From assembly GCA_017311185.1 (NCBI GenBank), contig JAESUZ010002551.1:2852001-2916000 (forward strand): DNA of 64,000 nucleotides, in the 5' to 3' direction. This stretch comes from Proteles cristata cristata. Lineage: Eukaryota > Chordata > Mammalia > Carnivora > Hyaenidae. A program made the position numbers and the translations under genes. This document shows, piece after piece, positions 34,847 to 45,822 of this stretch. Every line of letters begins with the position of its first letter. Positions within the stretch are counted from its first letter, which is position 1. Below the pieces are notes generated by a model. That model worked only from the letters and a program-made list of their open reading frames with translations. It had not been told where the DNA came from and ran no database searches.

Positions 34847-35187
34847 CAGTTGACCTTTGAATAACATGGGAACTAGGGTCATTAACCTCCAATGCAGTGA
34901 GAAGTTTGCCTGTAACTTTTGACTCCTTGAAACTTAAGTACTTAAGTACCTTACTGTTGACTAGAAGCCTTACTAAGAACATAAATAGTTGATGAACACA
35001 TACTTTGTATGTTGCTTGTATTATATACTGTACCCTTATAATAAAATTGGCTAGAGAAAATAAAGTGTTGAGAATATCATAAGGAAGAGAAAGTACTTTT
35101 ACAGTATTGTACCATATGTATTGAAAAAAAACCCACCAGTTAAGTGGACCCATGCAGTTTAACCCTTTGTTGTTCAAGGGTCAGCTG
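34847..35187. mobile_element. Non-autonomous DNA transposon (Tigger/mariner-like)
   Basis: The ends are inverted repeats: CAGTTGACCTTTGAATAACA at the left and, read on the - strand, CAGCTGACCCTTGAACAACA at the right. The left end abuts TA, the usual target of this superfamily. The element is 341 bp with no transposase. An inner palindrome ACTTAAGTACTTAAGT lies at about 34930-34945. Confidence 0.75.
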
Positions 35188-35249
35188 TTGTTGGAAGGGT
35201 CTATACTGTCAAAACTATGTATTGGAATTCCAATAATTAGGGGAAAAAA

Positions 35250-36330
35250 GAAGATTTAAAAAGCATGAGGCATATAATATGGATTACCAGATACTTGAGG
35301 AGAACATCTAACAAAGAGATCAGAACAAACAGATTAAAAGAATTCAGCTGAAACAAAAATATACAGGAAACAGAAGAAAATGTTTAAAAACACAACCCTA
35401 TAAAAATAAGAGGTAAGTATTGCATCTATGAAACAAGAAAAATATGAGAAAAAATAAAAGTCAATAGAAGGGCTAAATGATAAAGTTGTGGGAAAAGTTG
35501 TCTCCCAGAAAAAAAGACAAAAGATAAAAGCTGTTAGAGGATCAGTTCAGGAGACTGAACTTCTGAGTAATAGGAATTCCATAGAGTAGAGAGAAAACAG
35601 AACAGAAATTAGCAAAAATTATTTTTCATAACTGAAGGGCATGAATTTCTAGATTAAAAGGGAATATCTAGTGCCCAAGTTAGTGGATGAAAGAAGACTG
35701 ACATAAAGACATAACAATTTTGAAGTTTTAGTATAGAAGAGAAGGTCATAAAAGCTTCTCGAAAGAAGAACCAGGTCACATTGGAATGATCAGCATCAGA
35801 ATAACATCAGATTTCTCATTAGCAATGCTAGATACCAGAGAAAGTGGAGCAGTGCTGTGTGAATTCTGAAGGAATTCTCTACTTGCAAATCCAGACCATC
35901 AATCAAAGGCGAGTTCTCCAAAAATGTACATGCAAGGTCTAAAATAAATGAACATCATATGCATTCTTTATTTGGAAGGTACTGGAGACTGAATCCCAGC
36001 AAAATAAATCAGGGAAGATCAAGAAAGATGAAGATGTGAGAAATAGGAAACAGGCTTACAATGAGGAGAGAATCAGAGGGAGTTTTCAAGATCATGGTGA
36101 AGACCAAGTCCAGGATCACATCTGTGTCACAGATCTTGAGTACAGTTAGTCCATCTGTGAGAAGGAGGATAGAAGGCTGTAAGAGGAATACAGCTAAGAA
36201 AAAAGTGAAATTGATAAAGTACCTGATGTGTTTGACCCTATTGAAGGCTTTATAGTTCTGTGGGAAAGTCTGGGGCTAATTTAGTGACATGTATGGAAAA
36301 TTAATTAAGAAGAAAACAAAATGATAAGAG
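35250..36330 (+). repeat. Old L1/HAL1 ORF1-like segment
   Basis: A-rich sense sequence with AGAATAACATCAGATTTCTC, TAGATACCAGAGAAAGTGGA, GGCGAGTTCTCCAAAAATG and GGTACTGGAGACTGAATCCC, typical of HAL1 or old L1 ORF1 and its 3' flank. Frames are broken throughout. Confidence 0.55.
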
Positions 36331-36369
36331 AAGGGAAAGTACATGTGGGGGTTGGGTTTAGTTGGTCAA

Positions 36370-36605
36370 GAAGATGAACACTGGAGTCAGGCCATCTGAG
36401 TTCGAAACCTGGCTCTATGACTTATTACTACCAGTGTACCCTTCAGAAAGTCACTCACCTCACTGTGCTCCAGTCTTCTCATCTGTATGGAGATAATAAT
36501 AATACCCACATAACAAAATCATTATAAAGATTGCATTAATGCATGTGAAGCCATTAAATCAGTAGTAGTAGCGGTAATAATAATAATAGTAAGGACCCCA
36601 AATTA
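36370..36605 (-). repeat. MIR SINE (antisense) with (TAA)n
   Basis: TCTGAGTTCGAAACCTGGCT, TCATCTGTATGGAGATAATA and AAGATTGCATTAATGCATGT are antisense MIR. A (TAA)n run ends it at about 36576-36592. Confidence 0.8.
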
Positions 36606-36699
36606 TTAACTGCGACTTTTATTGCTACTAATAATTAAACTTAAAACAGTAAAGAAATATAATTTTGAGAATACTTCTTTTTGAGAAATGTGGTGATAA

Positions 36700-37440
36700 A
36701 TACCCAGAAGCAACTCAACTGTTGAGGATGCTAAAAAAATTTTTAATTACCCTTCTAAGGTGACCTTTTTTAAACATTTAGGTGCATATTCTTCCAAGTT
36801 TTTTTTCTTATTTTCTTACATTTTTATTAGAGAAATAATAATATAGATAATGTGTAGAAGTAAATTAATGTAGCAGTAATCTACCCAAAGGTAAGCATTG
36901 CTACCTTTTTAATGTGTGCTTTTTTTTCCTTTATCCTTCATACCTCTGTATTTTTCTTTCTTTTGCAAAATTTGGAGCTTTTGTTAAGTAGATATCTTAC
37001 GAACATCTTTTCATATGAACATTGTGATCATCTTTAAATATCTTTAATGACCTGTTCTTGTTAGCAATGTTCAATGGTAAGTTTTTACCCTATGTATTTA
37101 ATTGCTTCTCTTGTTCCTTCCTTATTTTCTCCATGATGATATTATATTGACAGTCTTTATGGTTAATTACCCAGCTTAAAAACTGTAAAAAATAATTTCC
37201 TTAGGTTAAGTTTTTAGAAACAGAATTGCAGTTTAAAAATGATATGAGTTCAGTATGTACTGTCTAACTGCCCTCCTTGAGTTTTTAAAAATTCTGTGCT
37301 CACAGTGTCTTTGCTAATGGTTCCCTAGTACCCTTGTCAACACTAGGCCTTTAAATAGTAACTATTTTTTAAATGACATAAAATATCTTTTAAATTTATA
37401 GCCATTTTCCTTCATTAGATTCTTGAGTGCCAAGAATATC
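36700..37440 (-). repeat. Old L1M 3'-end fragment (antisense)
   Basis: ATGAACATTGTGATCATCTT, AGCAATGTTCAATGG, AGAAACAGAATTGCAG and CTAACTGCCCTCCTTGAG follow antisense L1M/L1ME 3' order. Confidence 0.45.
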
Positions 37441-37499
37441 AGAATTTTAAGACTTTACTAAATTTTGTAAGATTGCTTTCTCCAAAGATGGCAACGAGT

Positions 37500-38052
37500 T
37501 AAGATACAGTAGCAACCTAAGCATCCATCAATAGATGAATGGATAAAGGAAGACATAATACATATATACAGTGGAATATTACTCAGCCATAAAAATAAAT
37601 GAAATCTTGCCATTTGTGACAACATGGATGGACCTACAGGGAATTATGTTAAATGAAATAAGTCAGAGAATGGAAGACAAATAATACATAACTTCACTTA
37701 TATGTTTATTTATATTATATTATTATAAAAAATAAAACAAAGAAAACCCCAAACCCTTAAAAACAGGGAACAAACTGGTGATTGCCAGAGGAGGGATGGT
37801 GGGAGGTTGGGTAAAATAGGTAGGGGGTTAAGAGGTACAAAATTCTAATTATAAAATAAGTTGTGAACATGAAGAGTATAGCATAGGAAATATAGTCAAT
37901 AATACTGTAATAACGTTGTATAATGAATGACAGATGGTGACTACACTTATTATGGTGAACATTGAGTATAATGGATAGAATTGTTGAATCAATATATTGT
38001 ACACTTGAAACTAATATACCACTGTCTATTAATTATACATCAACAACAACAA
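37500..38052 (+). repeat. L1 3' end (sense)
   Basis: CCTAAGCATCCATCAATAGA, GGAATATTACTCAGCCATAA, GACAACATGGATGGACCTAC and TGTACACTTGAAACTAATAT are the L1 ORF2 end and 3'UTR in sense, closing with a (CAA)n A-rich tail at about 38038-38056. Confidence 0.85.
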
Positions 38053-38169
38053 AAAGAGTGGAATAATTGACTATCATTACCAGTGGATAATAAAAGCCTG
38101 TTAATCTGTGTTCTCTCTAAAAATGGGACTGTGATTGTCTTTACACAAATGATTAGGAAGCTATTGACA

Positions 38170-39408
38170 GGTTAACAGATAGATATTAAGCATTACTATT
38201 ATCCAGGCAAGATATCATGGTGGTTCATAGACCAGGGTGGTGGCAATAGAAAGTGGTCATATTCTGGATATATTTTGAAAACAGAGTTGACATAATCAGT
38301 TGGATATGGGATATAAGAGAAATTGAGGAGTCCGTAATCACTCCTTGGTTTTTGGCCAGGGTAACTGGAAAGATGGAGTAGCCATTTATGAAAATGGGAA
38401 GACAGTAGGAAAATCATTTGTCAAGCAAGATCAAGAACTCAAATTTGGATGTAGTTAAGTGCGATATGTTTTTTTGATAAGAAGGAGATGCTACTATGTG
38501 GTTAGAAACCTGATTCTGAAATTCAGAGAAGAATTCTAAAGTGGGGATATAAATCTGAGGGTCATCAACATATACCTGTTATTTAATAGAAGACATTAGG
38601 TAAGATCACCATGAGACTAAGTATAAAGAGAAAAAAAGACCTAGCATTGAGCCTCAGAGCACTACATTGTTTAAAGATTGGGGAAACAAGAAGAAACTAA
38701 CAAAGAAGAATGAGAAGCAGCAGCAAGAGAAATAGGAAAAACACCAGGAGAGTGTCATGCTTAGTAGGAAATGTAAAGAAATATTTTCAAGAGGATGGGT
38801 GATCAGCTGTACCAAATGCTGCTTATAGGTCAAATAAGATGAAGACTGGGAATCAAACCTTAGATTCAGCATTTAGTTTAAGGTAAGTAATTTGTGATTT
38901 TGATAAGAGATGTTTTGGTGAAGGAATGTGGTGAAAATGTGATTAGCTGGGTGCAAGAGATAAGAGAGGAAGAAAGGAAGATATTGACAATGGATAGTTC
39001 TCTTGAGTGGTTTTCCTTGATGGACAGAAAGAAATATACTAGCAGTTGGATAGGGAAATGATGTTAAGGATTGTTTTTATTTGGTTTTTGTGAATGGGAG
39101 AAATAACAGAGCTTAAATGCTGGTGGTAAAGATCTCAAAGAAGGGGAGAATTTGATGATGCAGGAGAGGGAACAACATCTGGTGCCATGTCCCAGGGGAG
39201 GCAAAAAAGGATGGCTTATGGTGCATGACTAGGGAGATTGACTTTGGATAGTTACATGGACAGCTAATTCCTAGAGCAGGAGGGAAGTTGTCAGATGGCT
39301 TTAAAGAACTCTTTGAAGGTAGTGTTCATCATTGTAAAGGGAACACAGTCAGCTTGATGATAGGCTGCTCTTCAGTTTCATTCACTTTCACTGAGTAGTC
39401 CTGGTGCC
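38170..39408 (+). repeat. Ancient purine-rich interspersed repeat (family uncertain)
   Basis: GGTGGTTCATAGACCAGGGT, GGATATATTTTGAAAACAGA, GGTTTTTGGCCAGGGTAACT, GGTCATCAACATATACCTG and AAATGCTGCTTATAGGTCAA match, in order, an abundant old eutherian repeat that I cannot name with certainty. Open frames here are not genes. Confidence 0.55.
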
Positions 39409-39422
39409 TGTAACAGCTTGTT

Positions 39423-39660
39423 GTTTTTTTGTTTGTTTGTTTGTTTATTTTTTTAATGTTTTATTTATTTCTAGGAGAGAGAGAGAGACAGCGTGAACAG
39501 GGGAGGGTCAGAGAGAGAGGGAGTCACAGACTGAAACAGGCTCCAGGCTCTGAGCTGGCAGTCAGCACAGAGCCCGACGCGGGGCTCGAACCCACGAACC
39601 GCGAGATCATGACCCAAGTGAAAGTCGGACGCTTAACCGACTAAGCCACCCAGGCGCCCC
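39423..39660 (-). mobile_element. Young carnivore SINE, 4-bp-insertion subfamily
   Basis: Near-consensus antisense copy: (GTTT)n tail, TTTATTTCTAGGAGAGAGAG, CTGGCAGTCAGCACAGAGCC, GGGGCTCGAACCCACGAACC and head end CCACCCAGGCGCCCC. Exact 14-bp duplication TGTAACAGCTTGTT (39409-39422 and 39661-39674). Confidence 0.97.
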
Positions 39661-39674
39661 TGTAACAGCTTGTT

Positions 39675-40560
39675 TTAATCAGAATTGGTCTAGCAAGGGG
39701 AAAATTACATGTAAGAAGGTGGGTAGGGAAAGCTACAAAGCAGTGAATACTAAGATTGAATTGAAGCTGAGCAAGGAATGGTGTGAGGAACAATGAAATG
39801 GTAGTAAGTTCAGTGGATTATGGATCTCATAGTGGTCAAAAAATTGAAATGGGATATTGAAGGAGAAAGTTAGAATGGATAGAAGTTGATCAGAGAGTGA
39901 GAGCCTTGGAAGTTAGAATATTTATATGGTAGGTGAAATGTAGGTGAAAGAATGGAGAAGATCAGAGGAGATGAGGTCAAGGATCTGAGAAGGCAGAATT
40001 ATAAAGGTAAATATCAAAATCACCAATGATTACAACAGGAGTAGTGTTGGAGACTGAGATGAAAACCAGAAGCTAAAGTCTTTACAGCAGGAGGGGAATT
40101 GACCAGGAATCAATAAATTGCCATAATGATCAGTGAAGGTGGTATAGTCTGATGATAAGAGATACAAAGTGGTGTGATTTTTAGTGGAATGTGCTAGAAT
40201 GGGATGACATGGCAGTGAGAAAGATGGAGGTTATCTTTCCCCTGTCTTCACCAGATTCCTTTAGTAAGGATGTGCAGTCCTCCCGTAAGTAGGGTGCAGG
40301 AAAAGCAGTTCCTACTGTGAAGAGCTGCTTCTCAAGGGAAGATAGTGAAGGAAGTGTTCAAGGAAGAGATTAGAGATTTTGCTGTTTACCATGTGTGAAT
40401 GCCAGAGGGCATCATCAAAGGGTATCTAGAGGTAGAGAGTGTGGGACAAGGCAATAGAGTCCTAAAGGAATTTGAGATCTGGAGATAAGGGATGATTTGG
40501 GAGCCTGATAGACATGAGGTGATAGACATGAACTAGGGTAATAGGCCTGGCGTAGGTTAA
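39675..40560 (+). repeat. Ancient purine-rich interspersed repeat, continued
   Basis: Same style and probably the same element as 38170-39408, split by the young SINE: GATCTGAGAAGGCAGAATTA, AATTGACCAGGAATCAATAA and AGTGGTGTGATTTTTAGTGG. Family unnamed. Confidence 0.45.
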
Positions 40561-41044
40561 TCTTGATGTTTTGAGAGCTTATTGCTATGATGAGGCTGTG
40601 TGGGCTGATGGTAGGTAGATGCTGTCTTACTAGGAACAGGCAGAATTGGGACTCTCACTTGACTCCAGCTTATGAGGTCACATAGCTGGGGGTGGGGAAC
40701 AGTCTTACTTTTAGCAGTGAGCTCTTCTTTATTTCTGACAATGGAGTCTGGCTGAGGGATATGGTCTTGCTCCCAGAATATGGTTAGTGGAGAGGAAGGA
40801 GACAAAGAAGGTAAAGATGCTCATTACGCAAATAGCAATAGAGAATTTGTGGCTAGCTCTACATTGTTGAGTAAGATTTTTCAAGTAATTAATATAAAAA
40901 TGGAAATATTTAATTAATATACTTTATTTGAACCACACCTAAGAATTACAGCATTTTACAAATACCAAAACCTTCCATTTCTATGATGCTCATAGGAAAT
41001 CTAAGTAAATATTGAAGCAAGACTGTCAATTTTCTTTTTAAAAC
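40561..41044. other. Unique or unrecognised sequence
   Basis: No feature I can name. Confidence 0.4.
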
Positions 41045-41056
41045 ATGAGTCTTTGG

Positions 41057-41280
41057 GCTGCCTGGGTGGCTCAGTTGGTTACGCATTGGACTCTTGATCT
41101 TGGCTCTTGACCTTGGACTATGATCTCATAGTTTGTGAGAATGAGCCCTGCATCTGGCTCTGCACTGACAGCACAGAGCCTGGTTGGGATTCTCTGTCTG
41201 TCTGTCTGTCTGTCTTTCTCTGCCCCTCCTCCATTCACCTCTCCATTCCCCCACAATAAAACTGAAAATAAAATTTTTAA
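41057..41280 (+). mobile_element. Carnivore SINE with (CTGT)n
   Basis: GCTGCCTGGGTGGCTCAGTT, GGCTCTGCACTGACAGCACA, a (CTGT)n run at about 41199-41215 and an A-rich tail. Flanked by 12-bp duplications with one mismatch (ATGAGTCTTTGG 41045-41056; ATGAGTCCTTGG 41281-41292). Confidence 0.93.
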
Positions 41281-41292
41281 ATGAGTCCTTGG

Positions 41293-42634
41293 TTTGGCTT
41301 TAATGGAGAAAAAGCCATTTTTTCTTCCTCTGTTTATTGTGTGACATTAAGATTCACTAGGAATTTCTTTTTATTGTTTTGCTGCATTGTGTTCCCTAGT
41401 ATCTTTGGCTTTCAGCATGTTAATGAGTCGCAATGATCAGAATATACCAACATACTGTTATATTAATATTCTTTTGCTAGAATATTAGTAGACTTAGTCT
41501 GATTATACTTAATGCCCTGGTAACATTTTTTTGTATGTCAGAATAAATCTAGGAGATTCTGGTTTGGTAGGTGGGTTAGAGGTGGTTTCCAGAATTAAAA
41601 AAATTTTTTTTGTGTGATTCTGCTACTAAGCCAGGCTTGGATACCTTTGCCTTAGTAGGAATAAGGATTCTGTAAATAAGAGGCAATATTAATAATAGTG
41701 CCCAACTCAACGGTCACTTAATCACATTTACTGTAAATGCCTTAGTCCTTATATAAACTGAAAGCTCCTTAAAAATTTTCATCAGATTATAACTTCCTCA
41801 GCAGGGCATAACTGAAGTAGCCTCACCATTAGTTACAGGGTATACAGAAAATCTCTTATAAGGGCATAAGCAGGAGAAGAATTTTCATATTTACATTTTG
41901 GAAAGGAATAAAATGAAACTTTCCTCCAAAAGGCAGATCTTAAGTAAGCTTTTAATTTTGTTGTTTCCCTTTAGTTTAAACAAAATAGGAGTTTTAAATA
42001 CTAATTATTACATACTGAGGATATAGACAACAGTTCTGGCACAAACTAGGGCTGAAGAATGGATGATTAATTCTCAGTGGTATGAATGTTCAGGATCTTT
42101 ATCTGTTTTCTGTAGTGAGGATTCTCAAAAAGATACTGATTTTTAAAAAGGATCTAGAAGGTTAATTCTTGATTAGATGGGGCAATAAAACAAAAGAGAA
42201 GATGAAATGGAGGGAGGGAATGCATAAAATGGAGAGAATTGGGAGAGGTTTTTTTTCCCTCTAAGCTTCTAGTTCCATATATCTCTTATGTAAGTTAATG
42301 AAATTTGGATTCCTTAACCTTCCATTTTCCCAGTTATGTTCTTCTGAAAAGCTTTGAAACAAAAGGAAATCTCTATTTTTCCATTGTGGCCCCTGTCTAA
42401 TGTGGTTTCTCCCTATTTTAATGGATGGATTATAGTAATACATGAAATTTTTATAATTCTTTTGTTTTTATTATCCCAAGTAAGTTATATTGGGCTCATT
42501 TGGAGCCTGCTCTAAGGAAAAGGTGATGTTAATTTTATGTACTATTAACAATTACTGAATAATGAGAATAAACAGGCATGGTCAGCCTACTGCCTTACAA
42601 ACTATTATTTTGTACAAATCTGTGGGTTGATTGG
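41293..42634. other. Unique intronic sequence
   Basis: About 1.3 kb with no recognisable feature. Confidence 0.45.
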
Positions 42635-42980
42635 GCAGTTCTGCTTCATATAGTATTGGCTGGGGTACTGTTACATCTGTAGGATCCAAAATGGCCTCAA
42701 TCACATGGCTGGAAATTGGTGCCGGCATTGGCTGGAAATTCAGCTGGGGATGTCAGGTAGAGATTCTGGTTCTCCTCTACAAGCATCTTATTATGTGGTT
42801 GTTTAGGCTTCCTGACAGCATGATGGCTGGATTCAGAGATTCAAAAATGGAGAATTGCACATGCATGCAGGTAGAAGCTGCAAGTCTCAGATATCACATG
42901 GTATTACTTCTACCTCATTAGATTTGCTACAGGGCCAGCTCAGATTCAGGGGGAGGAGGATGATCCCCAGGTGGCTGTTA
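42635..42980 (+). mobile_element. MaLR-like LTR fragment
   Basis: AAAATGGCCTCAATCACATG, GCTGGAAATTGGTGCCGGCA, AGGTAGAAGCTGCAAG and ATATCACATGGTATTACTTC follow the middle and end of an MLT1-type LTR. The 5' part is missing. The 96-codon open frame at 42631-42921 is not a gene. Confidence 0.6.
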
Positions 42981-43841
42981 GAGGAATGACAAATAATATG
43001 TAAACATCTTTAACCACAGTCCATCTTTTGGCCACAAATTATTTACATTTTTCATAAATGCAAAATTCACTCAATTCCTCCAAACACTCCTGAAAATTTT
43101 TATTCTGTTATAGTATCAGACTCAAAGTCAGGGCTGTGGTCCTCATTGTCTGAATCAGGTCCTGGTATTTAATTAGCTTCTTAGATGAAGTAACTCAGGT
43201 ATAGACCCTTGAACTGAAAAGACAAATGATCTGTTCCACAAACACTCAAGTTACAAAGGGAGAGATGAGGACAGGATGACTGTAGTAGATACTTGTGTTT
43301 ATAAAGAAGGAATTAGGAAGTATCTAGCTTTCACTCGTTTATTGAAATTCTGATATTCCTCCAGGTGTATGTCACCAGTTTCCCCTGCTTAGGGAAAGGG
43401 AATATGTAGGTTAAGGCTCAGCTTTGCTTCCTGGGAGTGGTTGCCTGTGGTTCTTGGCTGTACTGTTTGAGTCACCATTTCTTTTCCGTAAGTAATCGAC
43501 CTAGGCTTTAATCTAAGTATCATTCTAGGTCTGCTTCTTGACTATAAAAATTTTTCTTTGTCCATTTTGACCCAAGTTGGTGGTTATTCTGTTGGTGGGT
43601 TCTATGTGAATTCATTGGGTTTTACACCATTGGACAAAATCACAGCCACACCTCTTTTTGGGGGTAGGCCCTTCCCTATTTTTGACTTTGTGTTAAGATG
43701 CTATGGGACAGTGCCTTTAAGATTCTTGGAAACTTTTTTGTGTAGCTGAGGTACTGGTAGGCAGGCCCTGGAGAATCTTAGAACTCTTATATAGATGACA
43801 TAATCCAGGTAAAACAGCTCTCTAAGTCTTTCTGGGGTCTT
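42981..43841. other. Unique intronic sequence
   Basis: No recognisable exon or repeat. Confidence 0.45.
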
Positions 43842-44058
43842 TTTTTTTAATGTTTTTTATTTATTTTTGAGAGAGGGAGACAGCAAGTGGGGGTGGGGGA
43901 GCAGAGAGAGAGAGTGGGAGACACAGAATCCGAAGCAGGCTCCAGGCTCTCAGCTGTCAGCAAGCACAGAGCCCAACGCGGGGCTCGAATCCACAGCCAT
44001 GAGATCATGACCTGAGCCGAAGTTTGATGCCTAACTGACTGAGCCACCCAAGCGCTCC
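43842..44058 (-). mobile_element. Carnivore SINE
   Basis: TTATTTATTTTTGAGAGAGG, CGAAGCAGGCTCCAGGCTCT, CGGGGCTCGAATCCACAG and head end CCACCCAAGCGCTCC. Confidence 0.94.
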
Positions 44059-44389
44059 TTTGAGACCTTAACAAACAGTCTTGAAACCACATCCTTGATT
44101 TGAAGTCACATTTTACTGGCAATACCTTCGATTAGATCTTTGGTCTAAGGCTATTTTTTTAAAAACTGTTTTCTCTTTCAGGTTTCTTCCTTCATTTGTT
44201 TTTTCCTTTGGTATTTTTAGTGGGAATACTGTAAATGATGTGTCCTCAGTTTATCACTTCAGGAGCACATGATTTGGGCTTACTCCATTACTAATGATGG
44301 TAACTGATCACTTGGTTAAGGTGACATGCTCCACTTTTCTTCACTGTAAATTTATTACTAGAGTACATTTTGAATGTAGAATTGCATTT
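44059..44389. other. Unique intronic sequence
   Basis: Nothing recognised. Confidence 0.4.
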
Positions 44390-44950
44390 TGGGATTTAGC
44401 TGAGAGAGTTAAGCATTAGCCATGTTGAGTTCGAGATGCCTCTTTGACATCCTTGTAGAGGCTGGTTTAGTAACAGGGGTGCTGGTTGGTCTGTAGATTG
44501 GAAAGATAAAGTAGTCTTTTTGTGTTTCCATTTTATCAGTGAATACAGAATTGAGGTCATCAATAGGGAATTATGATGAAGGAATACTTTGGAGAGAAAG
44601 GTTTAGAAGAATCTTCTTAGAATAAACTGATTAGGAAAATGTAGTGGATTTATGGGCAGTGTTGTGCTAAGAGGGACCACTTGATAATTGTGGTCATAAA
44701 TTCAGCATATCACCATTCAGGATGTTTTGCTTTTTGAGAGCAGACTTTAATTATTAGAAGAGTTAAGTTTTACCACAACTGAGGTTTGGCCAAGTGAGCA
44801 TAGTGGAGAGAGCAGAGCAAGAGTAGTAAAGAAGTTTAGTGTATGCAAGGGAGTGATTATCATGACAGAGCATGGAATATGAGCTAGATTAGGTGAACAG
44901 GAAGGAGGTCAAGGACAGTGAAAAAGTGATATGTGGGGTTCATGATTTAA
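44390..44950 (+). repeat. Ancient purine-rich interspersed repeat (same family as 38170-40560)
   Basis: CATGTTGAGTTCGAGATGCC and TGACATCCTTGTAGAGGCTG resemble the segment of that family that follows its ACATGTTAAG phrase. Diverged. Confidence 0.4.
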
Positions 44951-44958
44951 AAGTCACC

Positions 44959-45158
44959 AGCATCTCCTGGGTGGCTCAGTAGGTTTGATGTCTGACTCTT
45001 GGTTTCAGCTTAGGTCATGATGTTGTGGTTTGTGAGTTTGAGCCCCATGTTGAGCCCTATGTGGGGCTCTACTCTGGCAACACAGAGCCTGCTGAAGATT
45101 CTCTCTGTGCCCCTCCCCCCTTCAAAGTATGCAAATTAATTTTAAGAATAAATAAATA
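44959..45158 (+). mobile_element. Carnivore SINE
   Basis: CATCTCCTGGGTGGCTCAGT, TGACTCTTGGTTTCAGC, GTGGGGCTCTACTCTGGCAA and tail AATAAATAAATAG. An extra GAGCCC(C/T)ATGT unit is duplicated inside it. Confidence 0.9.
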
Positions 45159-45279
45159 GAAGTCTCCAAAGAGTTAAAATGGAAGTTCAAGAGAAAGATA
45201 GCTAGCAGATGGTGACTAGGGAGTGGGGTGATTGGAATCAGGATGTGGGAGGGATTATATACACGTTTCTGGTTTAATA

Positions 45280-45455
45280 CCTACCAACTTCATATTACCT
45301 CCATTTTAGATATGGACAGATTATGTTGATAAAGATTAAATAACTTGACCAAAGTCCCACAGCAAATAAATGACTGAGTTTGGATAGGAAATCAAAATAC
45401 TAGTTTTGTTTTTAAACTCCAGAATCCTGTACTTCACCAGCTGCCTCTGATTCAT
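45280..45455 (+). repeat. MIR SINE
   Basis: TTACCTCCATTTTAGATATG, AATAACTTGACCAAAGTCCC, ACAGCAAATAAATGACTGAG and CTTCACCAGCTGCCTC follow MIR order. Confidence 0.78.
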
Positions 45456-45586
45456 GACAGTTGCCCACTAGACAAAGAGTAATCATTATTATGACTGAGA
45501 ATGTTTACATTGTATTTGTTTTGCTTTCTCTAGGCTTATTATGGTATGCAAATGGAAAAAAAAACTCAGAATACATTTTTAATTTT

Positions 45587-45803
45587 TTTTTTTAAATTTT
45601 TATTTCTAGGAGAGAGAGAGAGAGAGAGACAGCGTGAGCAGGGGAGGGTCAAAGAGAGAGGGAGTCACAGACTCAGAAACAGACTCCAGGCCCTGAGCTG
45701 GCAGTCAGCACAGAGCCCGATGCGGGGCTCGAACCCACGAACCGCGAGATCATGACCTAAGCGAAAGTCGGACGCTTAACCGACTAAGCCACCCAGGCGC
45801 CCC
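45587..45803 (-). mobile_element. Young carnivore SINE, 4-bp-insertion subfamily
   Basis: TTTATTTCTAGGAGAGAGAG, CTGGCAGTCAGCACAGAGCC, GGGGCTCGAACCCACGAACC and head end CCACCCAGGCGCCCC. Exact 19-bp duplication AGAATACATTTTTAATTTT (45568-45586 and 45804-45822). Confidence 0.97.
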
Positions 45804-45822
45804 AGAATACATTTTTAATTTT

